64,000 bases of DNA from Candidatus Methanomethylophilus sp. 1R26 (lineage in GTDB: Archaea > Thermoplasmatota > Thermoplasmata > Methanomassiliicoccales > Methanomethylophilaceae): contig NZ_LOPS01000037.1 of the NCBI RefSeq assembly GCF_001481295.1, positions 41,218 to 105,217 of the forward strand, read 5' to 3'. Shown here piece by piece: positions 57,018-64,000 of the stretch; position 1 is the stretch's first letter; the number at the start of each line of letters is the position of its first letter. A program made the position numbers and the translations under genes. A model generated the notes under the pieces. The model saw only the letters and a list, made by a program, of their open reading frames with translations, did no database searches and was not told the DNA's origin.

Positions 57018-58459
57018 CCACGGCCGGAAACGAGAAATCGGACAAGCTGAAGACCGCCAAGGACGACGACTTCTTCGAGTGGTACAACGACATCGTCATC
57101 AAGGCGAACCTCTGCGACAACCGCTACCCCATCAAGGGCATGAACGTCTGGACCCCCTACGGCTGGAAGCTCATGAGGCAGATTGACGCCTTCATACGCA
57201 GGGAGATGGACGCCACGGACCACGAGGAGGTGTGCTTCCCCCTGCTGATCCCGGAGACCGAGTTCAAGAAGGAGAAGGACCACATCAAAGGCTTCGACGA
57301 GGAGGTCTACTGGGTCACCCACGCCGGCCTCAACCCCCTGGACATCAGGCTGGTCGTCCGCCCCACCTCGGAGACCGCCATGTACCCCATGTTCTCCCTC
57401 TGGGTCAGGTCGCACCAGGACCTCCCGCTCAAGATCTTCCAGATCGTCAACACCTTCAGGTACGAGACCAAGCAGACCCGCGCGTTCATGCGCGTCAGGG
57501 AGATCCACTTCTTCGAATCCCACACCTGCCATGCCGACCGCGAGGACGCCGAAAGGCAGGTGAAGCAGGACATCGAGATCGTCGACGCTGTGTGCAGAGA
57601 GCTGTGCATACCCCATTCCTTCTTCATCAGGACCGACTGGGACAAGTTCCCCGGAGCGTTCTACACTGTCGGAATCGACACCATCATGCCCGACGGGAGG
57701 ACCCTGCAGATCGGTTCCGCCCACTACTACAGCACCAACTTCTCCAAGCCCTACAACATCACTTACGAGAAGGAGAACGGGGAGCACGAGTACGTCCACC
57801 AGACGACCCTGGGCATGACCGAGAGGCTGCTCGGAGCCGTGGTCGGCATCCACGGGGACAACAGCGGACTGGTCCTCCCGCCCGCCATCGCCCCCGTGCA
57901 GGCGGTCATCATCCCCATCTTCAAGAAGGACAACGAGGCCGAGGTCATGCAGGTCTGCAGGGCCGCCGAGGCCGCGCTAGCATCGGCGGGCATCAGGGCC
58001 AAGCTCGACGACAGCGACGGCAGGCCGGGCGCCAAGTTCTACGTCTGGGAGCTCAAAGGCGTGCCCCTGAGGCTCGAGATCGGCGGAAAGGACATCGAGA
58101 ACGGCGTCGCTACCTTCGCGAGGAGGGACACCGGCGCCAAGGGCACTGTCGAGCTGGAGTCCATCGGCCAGGGCGTGCGGATGATGCTGGACATCATAGC
58201 CTCCGACATGATGAAGAGCGCGGAGGAGAAGCAGAAAGGGTTCATCGACGATTTCTCCGACATGTCCGCCGAGAGCATTCCCGAGGGCCGCATCGTCAGG
58301 ATAGGATGGTGCGGGAGCCCCGAATGCGGCCACAAGTTCGAGGACAAGTACGACATGAAGATCCTCGGAACCCCCTACAGGCCCGAGGAATGGAAGGGCA
58401 GGTGCGTCTGCTGCGGCAAGGAAGGATGCGGCCCTGCCTACGCCGCCCGCACCCTCTGA
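57011..58459 (+). CDS. proS: Prolyl-tRNA synthetase, archaeal/eukaryotic type
   Basis: Class II synthetase. 482 residues: KDDDFFEWYNDIVIKANLCD, motif 1 region GMNVWTPYGWKLMRQIDAFI, PETEFKKEKDHIKGFDEEVY, motif 2 VNTFRYETKQTRAFMRVREI, IDTIMPDGRTLQIGSAHYYS, motif 3 GLVLPPAIAPVQ, the anticodon-binding domain LKGVPLRLEIGGKDIENG and a C-terminal zinc domain (WCGSPECGH...GRCVCCGKEGCG). Archaeal type with that zinc domain. GTG 57011 overlaps the prs stop. Intact. Confidence 0.97.
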   Translation: MVTTAGNEKSDKLKTAKDDDFFEWYNDIVIKANLCDNRYPIKGMNVWTPYGWKLMRQIDAFIRREMDATDHEEVCFPLLIPETEFKKEKDHIKGFDEEVYWVTHAGLNPLDIRLVVRPTSETAMYPMFSLWVRSHQDLPLKIFQIVNTFRYETKQTRAFMRVREIHFFESHTCHADREDAERQVKQDIEIVDAVCRELCIPHSFFIRTDWDKFPGAFYTVGIDTIMPDGRTLQIGSAHYYSTNFSKPYNITYEKENGEHEYVHQTTLGMTERLLGAVVGIHGDNSGLVLPPAIAPVQAVIIPIFKKDNEAEVMQVCRAAEAALASAGIRAKLDDSDGRPGAKFYVWELKGVPLRLEIGGKDIENGVATFARRDTGAKGTVELESIGQGVRMMLDIIASDMMKSAEEKQKGFIDDFSDMSAESIPEGRIVRIGWCGSPECGHKFEDKYDMKILGTPYRPEEWKGRCVCCGKEGCGPAYAARTL

Positions 58460-58493
58460 ACGGGGACGGGGCCTGCCCGTCCTCTTTCCCCGC

Positions 58494-59722
58494 GGCACCG
58501 AGAAGCAGCTGCTGATCTTCGCGGCGGTATGCCTCGGCGCCGTCTGGGTATTCTGCAACGCCGTCCTGGGGCCGGCGGACGACGCCGAAGTGTGGTATGC
58601 CAAATGGCAGCTGATCGAGGGCGGCGCCCTGCCGTACCGCGATTTCAATTTCTCCTACCCCCCGCTGGCCCTGGCCCTCTTCATCATCCCGGGGCTGGCC
58701 TCCGGCACCGCCGAAGGGTTCTACGCTGTCTTCTCGGCGCAGATGCTGGCCATCGCCTGGCTAACCGTCCTCCTGGTCTCCAGGACAGCCTCCAGGATGG
58801 GGCTGGACGGTTTCAGGACGGCGGCCCTGTACTTCATCGTCCTGCTGATGTACTCCACGGAGCTCACCAAGAAGCTCGACATCGCGGCCGTTGCCGCGGT
58901 GCTGTCGGCGATGTGGATCTGGCTCTCGGGGCGCAGGACAGGATCGTACCTGATGCTGGTTGTCGGAGCGCTCGTCAAGATCTACCCGGTTTTCCTGATC
59001 CCGGTTTTCCTGATGGCATCATATCTCGCGCCCGGCGGAGACCGCCGCATCGGGATCCTGAAGGGCATCGCCGCGGCCGCCGGGCTGGGCGTTGCTGCCG
59101 CATTGCTGATGCTGGCCGCCGGCGTCCCGATGTCCGGGCTGAGCGAGGCCTTCCTGAGCCAGACCGGGCGCAGCTTCCAGGCCGAGAGCGTTCCGGGGAA
59201 CATCACCCATCTGCTGGGCCTCCTGGGTATATCCGATTACGGGGTGGCCGAGAGCGCCCACACCTACATCATCACGCAGGGCCCCCTGGCCGGCCTCCGG
59301 GACGGATGGATATGGGTTGTCGCGGCCATGTGCATCCTGTCGTACATCGCTGTCTGGGTCTTCGGGAAGAGGTCCTCCGCCGGCGGCCCCGCCAGGGTCC
59401 TCGCGCTCGGTTCCTGCCTCACCGTGCTGGCGTCCTGCTCAGCTACATGGTCTTCTCCACCCAGTACATGCTGTGGATCGTCACCCTCCTCCCGTTCGCG
59501 ATCATGGGCGAGAAGGGGCCTTCCGCCCGCCTGAGGATGCAGGCCGCTTACCTGGCCCTCTTCCCGGTCCTGCTCCCGCTGATGGTCTGGTACCTTTTCG
59601 GCATAGGGGAGGCCGCCGCGGCCCTGTCCGTGCTGGTCCGCAACCTGCTCCTCCTGTGGTTCGCCCTGCGCATAATATCTATGCTCTCGGGCCGCCGCCC
59701 TGCTTTCCCGCGCCGTCAATGA
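58494..59722 (+). CDS. Multi-pass membrane glycosyltransferase-like protein (GT87/DUF2029-like), one frameshift, start not found
   Basis: A ~410-residue membrane protein with about nine hydrophobic segments. Coding character starts at about 58494 (GTEKQLLIFAAVCLGAVWVF) but no ATG or GTG lies in frame before GTG 58590, so the true start is either GTG 58590 or hidden by an indel. The loop after the first membrane segment has ADDAEVWYAKWQLIEGGALP then YRDFNFSYPP, which resembles the acidic catalytic loop of polyprenyl-phosphate-dependent glycosyltransferases of the mannosyltransferase type. A lost C at about 59434 (CTGGCGTCC for CTGGCCGTCC) joins LTVLA to VLLSYMVFSTQYMLWIVTLL. Probably acts in envelope or protein glycosylation. 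Confidence 0.75.
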
Positions 59723-59750
59723 TATAACCGCCGGCGGCGTCGGGTGGACC

Positions 59751-60518
59751 ATGGCATTCCAGGAAGGCGAATACCTCTACCTCCAGGGAGAGGACGGCAG
59801 GAGGTACTTCTTCAGGCTCCAGAACTCCATGGTCAAACTCGGCGGCCTGGGGGTCATCGACGGCAGCCGCTTCTGCGGCAAAGATGACGGGGACATGGTG
59901 GAGATCGTCGGGAAGAAGTTCAATGTCTTCCGCCCCGGCACGGTCGATCTCATGGAGTCCCTGGAGAGGGGGGCGCAGATCATCACCCCCAAGGACGCCT
60001 GCGAGATCCTGTTCGAATGCGACATCCGCGCCGGGAGCAGGGTGATCGAGGTCGGGGCCGGCTCCGGCGGGCTGACCACCGCCCTGCTGAACGCCGTCGC
60101 CCCGACGGGGCATGTGCATACCATCGAGTTCAAGCAGCAGAACGCGGACCGTGCCCTCAGGAACGTGAAGAGGACCGGGCTCGACCAATATTGGACGTGC
60201 CAGATCGGAGATGCGAGGGATGCCCCCATCGAATTCGACAACGCCGACGCCCTCATCACCGACATGCCGGACGCGGAGAACGCCCTCGACAACCTGGTCC
60301 CCCATCTGAGGAACGGCGGGAGGATATGCACCTACGTCCCGAACGTCAACCAGCTCGAGCTCTCCGTCAGGGCGCTCAGGGACAGGGGCTTCGCCGATGT
60401 CCGCTCGTTCGAGGTCATGCGCCGGGGGATGGAGGTCCACGAGGGCGGCACCCGCCCCAGCTTCGAGATGCTCGGCCACACGGGCTACCTGACCTTCGCC
60501 AGGAAGCGCTCGGTCTGA
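59751..60518 (+). CDS. trmI: tRNA (adenine-N1)-methyltransferase TrmI
   Basis: Methylates A57/A58 of the T loop of tRNA. 255 residues: an N-terminal beta-barrel segment (GEYLYLQGEDGRRYFFRLQN), then QIITPKDACEILFECDIRAG, SAM motif I SRVIEVGAGSGGLTTALLNA, VHTIEFKQQNADRALRN, ITDMPDAENALDNLVPHLRN and the C-terminal FEMLGHTGYLTFARK. Archaeal TrmI length. Intact. Confidence 0.95.
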   Translation: MAFQEGEYLYLQGEDGRRYFFRLQNSMVKLGGLGVIDGSRFCGKDDGDMVEIVGKKFNVFRPGTVDLMESLERGAQIITPKDACEILFECDIRAGSRVIEVGAGSGGLTTALLNAVAPTGHVHTIEFKQQNADRALRNVKRTGLDQYWTCQIGDARDAPIEFDNADALITDMPDAENALDNLVPHLRNGGRICTYVPNVNQLELSVRALRDRGFADVRSFEVMRRGMEVHEGGTRPSFEMLGHTGYLTFARKRSV

Positions 60519-60574
60519 CCTCGGTCCGACGTGCGTCTGAACGTTTATAATAACCGCGCGCGTTACAGCGCCCG

Positions 60575-60814
60575 ATGACAGTAATCGATATCAGGATCGA
60601 GCTGAAGAAAGGGGTCGCAGACCCGGAGGGATCCAACACCATGAAGACCCTCGAGTCCCTGGGTTTCAAGGGCATCAGGTCCGTGAAATCGGTGAAGACC
60701 TTCGTCATGGACCTCGACATGCCCGCCGAAGAGGCGAAGAAGGCCGGCGAAGAGTACTGCAGGAGGCTCCTCGCCAATCCTGTCGTTCAGAGCTACAGCG
60801 TCACCGTGAGATGA
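60575..60814 (+). CDS. purS: Phosphoribosylformylglycinamidine synthase subunit PurS
   Basis: Small subunit linking PurQ and PurL in FGAM synthase. 79 residues: TVIDIRIELKKGVADPEGSN, TMKTLESLGFKGIRSVKSVK, and a conserved end PVVQSYSVTV. TATA-like GTTTATAATAA is at 60544-60554. First gene of purS-purL-purQ; purL starts 4 bases later. Confidence 0.95.
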   Translation: MTVIDIRIELKKGVADPEGSNTMKTLESLGFKGIRSVKSVKTFVMDLDMPAEEAKKAGEEYCRRLLANPVVQSYSVTVR

Positions 60815-60818
60815 TCCG

Positions 60819-63137
60819 ATGGGGCTGATGGTCAAACGCGACGCCCCCTACGATCTCTGCGATGTGAAGATCAGGGGCGCGTCGGACGCGGAACTGGAGG
60901 AGATATCTTCCTCCATGGCGCTCGGCCTTTCCCTCGACGAGATGAAGACCGTCCGCAAGTACTTCGAGGACGAGGGCAGGGACGCCACCGATGCGGAGCT
61001 GCAGTCCCTCGGCCAGGCCTGGTCCGAGCACTGCTGCTACAAGAGCTCCAAGACCTTCCTCAAGGAGTTCGTCTTCGGTCTCGACAGGGACGACATCCTC
61101 TCCCGCGGGGACGCGGGGGTCATGGTGTTCGATGATGACTACGGGTACGCTCTCAGGATCGAGAGCCACAACCACCCGTCCGCCATCGAGCCCTACGGCG
61201 GGGCGGCGACAGGCATCGGCGGCATCGTCAGGGATGTCATCTGCATGGGTGCGCAGCCCATCGGGCTCATCGACCCGCTGTGCTTCGGCCCCATCGACAG
61301 GCAGGTCAGCCTGCCGAAGGGGATCAAGGACCCCAAGTACCTGATGAGCGGCGTCGTGTCCGGCATCAGGGACTACGGCAACAGGATCGGGATCCCGACC
61401 ATCTCCGGAGCGATCTTCTTCGACGAGAAGTACACCGGGAACTGCCTGGTCAACGTCTGCTGCCTCGGGATCGTCAAGAGGAGCGACCTCCTGAAGAACT
61501 ACGCGGCCGGGCCCGGGGAGGTCATGATCCTCTTCGGCGGCCGGACCGGGAGGGACGGCATCCACGGCGTGAACTTCGCCTCCAAGGACATAACCTCTGA
61601 TTCGGAGGAGGACTCCAGGGGCGCCGTCCAGCTGGGAGACCCCATCACCAAGGAGCCGGTCATCCATGCCTGCACGGAGCTGGCGAGGAGGCACCTCGTC
61701 ACCGGCATGAAGGACCTCGGTGGCGGAGGGCTCTCCTGCGTCGTCGGCGAGATGGCCATCGAGAAGGGATGCGGGGCGGACGTGGACCTCGAGAAGGTCC
61801 CCCTGAAAGAATCCGGCCTGGCGCCCTGGGAGATCTGGGTCTCCGAGTCGCAGGAGCGCATGATGTGCACCTGCAAGCCCGAGAACGTGGACGAGATCAT
61901 GAAAATCTTCGACCTCTGGGACATCACCGCCACGGCCGTCGGCAGGACGACAGACACCGGCAGGACCAGGCTGTTCTGGAACGGCGAGAAGATCTTCGAC
62001 ATGGATATCGAGTTCCTCACCGGCGGCCCGATGTACAAGAGGCCGTTCAACCTGCCGAAGCCTCCCTCCAAGAAGGATGAGGTCTTCCCCAAGCTGCCTT
62101 CCCTCAAAGAGGTCATCCTGGCCATGCTCTCGGACCCCAACGTGGCGTCCAAGGAGTGGGCCATCAGGCAGTACGACCACGAGGTCAGGGCGTCGACCGT
62201 CGTCCACCCGCTGGTCGGCAGGATGAACGCTGCCGGGCCGGGCGACGCATCCGTGCTCAGGCCGGTCCACGACAGGTGGAACGGGCTGGCCGCCGCCGTC
62301 GGCTGCAACCCCTGGTTCACCGCCGCCGACCCCTACAGGGGCGGCATGGCGTCCATCGACGAGGCGTACAGGAACGTCGTCGCCGTGGGAGGGGAGCCCA
62401 ACGCCTTCACGGACTGCCTCAACTTCGGCAATCCCGAGAACCCCGACAGGCTCGGGGAGTTCAGGGAGGCCGTCCGCGGCATCGGCGACATGGCGAGGGG
62501 GCTCGGGATACCGATCCCCTCCGGCAACGTGTCGATGTACAACCAGGCCCCCGGCGGGGAGCATATCCTGCCCACGCCGATGATCGTCTGCTGCGGGCTC
62601 GTGAAGGATGTCAGGAAGAGCGTCACCGCGGACTTCAAGAAGACCGGGTCCTGCATCTTCGCCATCGGGGACACCAAGGACGAGATGGGCGCCTCGCTCC
62701 TGTTCAGGAAGTTCGGCGGCGCCGGCGGGGAGGTCCCCGTCTGCGTCCCGGAGAGGCTGAAGGAGGTCTCCGGCAGGCTGCTGAAGGCGATGTCCGAAGG
62801 GCTCGTCCTGAGCTGCCACGACTGCTCCGACGGAGGGATAGCCATAGCGGTCGCCGAGATGTGCATCTCCGGGCAGGTCGGTGCCGTGCTCGACATGACC
62901 GCGGTCGAAGGGCCGTCCGAAGAGGCCAAGCTGTTCTCCGAATCGGCGTCCAGGTGGATCGCCGAGGTCGATGCCGGGGATGCCGATGCGTTCACCGCCC
63001 TCATGGGCGATGCCGCCGTCCCGATAGGGTTCACCAAGGGCGATTCCCTGGTCATCGGTTCCGAAGAGGTGCCGGTGAAGGAGATGAGGGCCGCATGGAG
63101 CGATCCCATCTGGAAGATCATGGGGGGATCCAAGTGA
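60819..63137 (+). CDS. purL: Phosphoribosylformylglycinamidine synthase subunit PurL
   Basis: ATP-using synthetase subunit of FGAM synthase. 772 residues, intact: LGQAWSEHCCYKSSKTFLKE, ALRIESHNHPSAIEPYGGAA, GIGGIVRDVICMGAQPIGL, YGNRIGIPTISGAIFFDEKY, MKDLGGGGLSCVVGEMAIEK and, in the second half, AVGGEPNAFTDCLNFGNPEN and VLSCHDCSDGGIAIAVAEM. This is the short PurL that needs PurS and PurQ. It overlaps the purQ GTG by 4 bases. Confidence 0.98.
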   Translation: MGLMVKRDAPYDLCDVKIRGASDAELEEISSSMALGLSLDEMKTVRKYFEDEGRDATDAELQSLGQAWSEHCCYKSSKTFLKEFVFGLDRDDILSRGDAGVMVFDDDYGYALRIESHNHPSAIEPYGGAATGIGGIVRDVICMGAQPIGLIDPLCFGPIDRQVSLPKGIKDPKYLMSGVVSGIRDYGNRIGIPTISGAIFFDEKYTGNCLVNVCCLGIVKRSDLLKNYAAGPGEVMILFGGRTGRDGIHGVNFASKDITSDSEEDSRGAVQLGDPITKEPVIHACTELARRHLVTGMKDLGGGGLSCVVGEMAIEKGCGADVDLEKVPLKESGLAPWEIWVSESQERMMCTCKPENVDEIMKIFDLWDITATAVGRTTDTGRTRLFWNGEKIFDMDIEFLTGGPMYKRPFNLPKPPSKKDEVFPKLPSLKEVILAMLSDPNVASKEWAIRQYDHEVRASTVVHPLVGRMNAAGPGDASVLRPVHDRWNGLAAAVGCNPWFTAADPYRGGMASIDEAYRNVVAVGGEPNAFTDCLNFGNPENPDRLGEFREAVRGIGDMARGLGIPIPSGNVSMYNQAPGGEHILPTPMIVCCGLVKDVRKSVTADFKKTGSCIFAIGDTKDEMGASLLFRKFGGAGGEVPVCVPERLKEVSGRLLKAMSEGLVLSCHDCSDGGIAIAVAEMCISGQVGAVLDMTAVEGPSEEAKLFSESASRWIAEVDAGDADAFTALMGDAAVPIGFTKGDSLVIGSEEVPVKEMRAAWSDPIWKIMGGSK

Positions 63138-63952
63138 AAGCAGAGGATGTCAGGGTATGCGTCATCAGGATCGAGGGGACGAACTGCGAGGACGAGATGG
63201 CCGAGGCCTTCGAATCCGTGGGCGCCAAGGCGGAGAAGGTCCACCTGAAGCAGCTCCTGGGTCAGTGCGCTCCCGAGATGAAGCGCAGCCTGGAGGATTA
63301 CGATGCCCTTGCCTTCCCCGGAGGGTTCTCCGCCGGGGACTACGTGCGCGCGGGCGCCCTCTTCGCCGCGAGGATCAAGGCCGGCATGTCGAAGGAGATC
63401 CAGCAGTTCGTGGACGAAGGCAAGCCGGTTCTAGGCGTATGCAACGGCTTCCAGATCCTGGTGGAGCTCGGCCTCCTGCCGGGATTCGGAGCGAAGATGG
63501 ACCCGGAGCCGACGGCCGCCCTCTATACCAATGATTCCGGCAGGTTCGAATGCCGCCCGTCGGTGCTCCGCATGGAGAACCGCGGGAAGTGCGCCTTCAC
63601 CGGCAAGATCGCGAAAGGGTCCCTCCTCAAGATACCCGTGGCCCACGCTGAAGGAAAACTCCTCAGCGCCGACCCGGACTTCATCTCCAAACTGGAGGAT
63701 GCCGACCAGGTCGTCTTCAGGTACGCAGGCCCGGACGGAGGGCCCGCCCCGTACCCGTGGAACCCCAACGGCTCGCCCTCGGGCATCGCCGGGATATGCA
63801 ATTCCCAGGGCAACGTCATGGGCATGATGCCCCACCCCGAGAGGGTCATGACCGCTTACAACAATGCGGATTGGACCCGCGGGCATGCATCTGAGGACGG
63901 CGACGGGAAGGCCGTCTTCGAGTCTGTGATGGATTATCTCTCTAAGAGGTGA
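63134..63952 (+). CDS. purQ: Phosphoribosylformylglycinamidine synthase subunit PurQ
   Basis: Glutaminase subunit of FGAM synthase. 272 residues from GTG 63134: VCVIRIEGTNCEDEMAEAFE, DALAFPGGFSAGDYVRAGAL, nucleophile Cys in VLGVCNGFQILVELGLLPG, VAHAEGKLLS (catalytic His region), MGMMPHPERVMT (His and Glu of the triad). Longer than bacterial PurQ and like the archaeal/Bacteroides form. Ends 48 bases before the window edge. Confidence 0.97.
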   Translation: MKAEDVRVCVIRIEGTNCEDEMAEAFESVGAKAEKVHLKQLLGQCAPEMKRSLEDYDALAFPGGFSAGDYVRAGALFAARIKAGMSKEIQQFVDEGKPVLGVCNGFQILVELGLLPGFGAKMDPEPTAALYTNDSGRFECRPSVLRMENRGKCAFTGKIAKGSLLKIPVAHAEGKLLSADPDFISKLEDADQVVFRYAGPDGGPAPYPWNPNGSPSGIAGICNSQGNVMGMMPHPERVMTAYNNADWTRGHASEDGDGKAVFESVMDYLSKR

Positions 63953-63958
63953 GGGAGC

Positions 63959-64000
63959 GGGCGGGTCCCGCCCCCATCTTCCCGCCGCAAACGCGGCGGG
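63959..64000 (+). terminator. Two GC hairpins after purQ
   Basis: GGGCGG-GTC-CCGCCC (63959-63973) and CCCGCCGC-AAAC-GCGGCGGG (63981-64000) are perfect stems of 6 and 8 bases in the first 48 bases after the purQ stop. The second ends exactly at the window edge, so a T run after it cannot be seen. Confidence 0.45.

Noticed and set aside
60801..62819. A 672-codon open frame antisense to purL
   Set aside because: purL is complete and fully conserved on the forward strand; the antisense product has shadow composition and no recognisable domain.
1..64000. CRISPR arrays, insertion sequences, rRNA genes
   Set aside because: No regularly spaced repeats, no transposase motifs with flanking inverted repeats and no rRNA sequence were seen.

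Overview
The window looks like part of the chromosome of a GC-rich methanogenic archaeon of the Thermoplasmatota, most likely the order Methanomassiliicoccales. The information-processing genes are archaeal: Orc1/Cdc6, MCM, a Gins51-type GINS subunit, PriS, NMD3, Tsr3, TiaS, archaeal ProRS and FtsY beside prefoldin alpha and L18Ae. They are combined with a bacterial-type gyrase pair (gyrB-gyrA) and an HdrD-type heterodisulfide reductase subunit with no hdrE next to it. Many genes have a TATA-like box about 20-30 bases before the start codon and little or no leader. Nearly all genes stop at TGA; TAG is almost unused as a stop, and one TAG lies in frame inside tiaS. This fits an organism that decodes UAG as pyrrolysine, although no pyl gene is in the window.

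Layout. 1-2 kb: orc1/cdc6 runs off the left edge, with a probable replication origin (ORB-like element) beside it. 2-13.4 kb: tiaS, a thiolase, an M20 peptidase, the L18Ae-pfdA-ftsY operon, priS divergent from a TatD-like hydrolase, an MBL-fold protein, htpX and an HPS-RraA fusion. 13.6-19.8 kb: a run of forward genes (LMW-PTP-like protein, tsr3, small wHTH, mcm, DUF424, nmd3, fumarase alpha and beta). 19.8-30 kb: a surface protein, a HAD phosphatase, a giant Lhr helicase, an HTH regulator, an Ogg-type glycosylase and a TIM-barrel protein. 30-41 kb: tRNA-Thr, thiC divergent from gyrB-gyrA, tRNA-Phe, a Nudix protein with a disordered tail, DUF531, purM divergent from a CbiX-like chelatase, a flavodoxin. 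41-53 kb: rlmE, an aLhr2-type helicase, hdrD, a gene-poor stretch with a DUF1828 gene and tRNA-Lys, an mgtA-type ATPase, a CBS protein, an MBL hydrolase, GINS. 53-64 kb: tmk-coaBC-pantoate kinase, DUF357, prs-proS, a membrane glycosyltransferase, trmI and purS-purL-purQ.

Themes: replication and repair (orc1, priS, mcm, GINS, gyrase, two Lhr helicases, Ogg), RNA modification and translation (tiaS, tsr3, nmd3, rlmE, trmI, proS, three tRNAs), de novo purine synthesis (prs, purS, purL, purQ, purM), CoA synthesis (pantoate kinase, coaBC), thiamine (thiC) and methanogen energy metabolism (hdrD).

Quality warning. About twenty otherwise normal genes, many of them essential, are broken by one-base indels, nearly always the loss of one base from a GG or CC doublet and very often inside GGCC or CGGCCG. 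Restoring the base gives family-typical lengths. I therefore annotate each as one gene, treat the shifts as probable sequence errors rather than pseudogenes, and give the approximate position of each shift.
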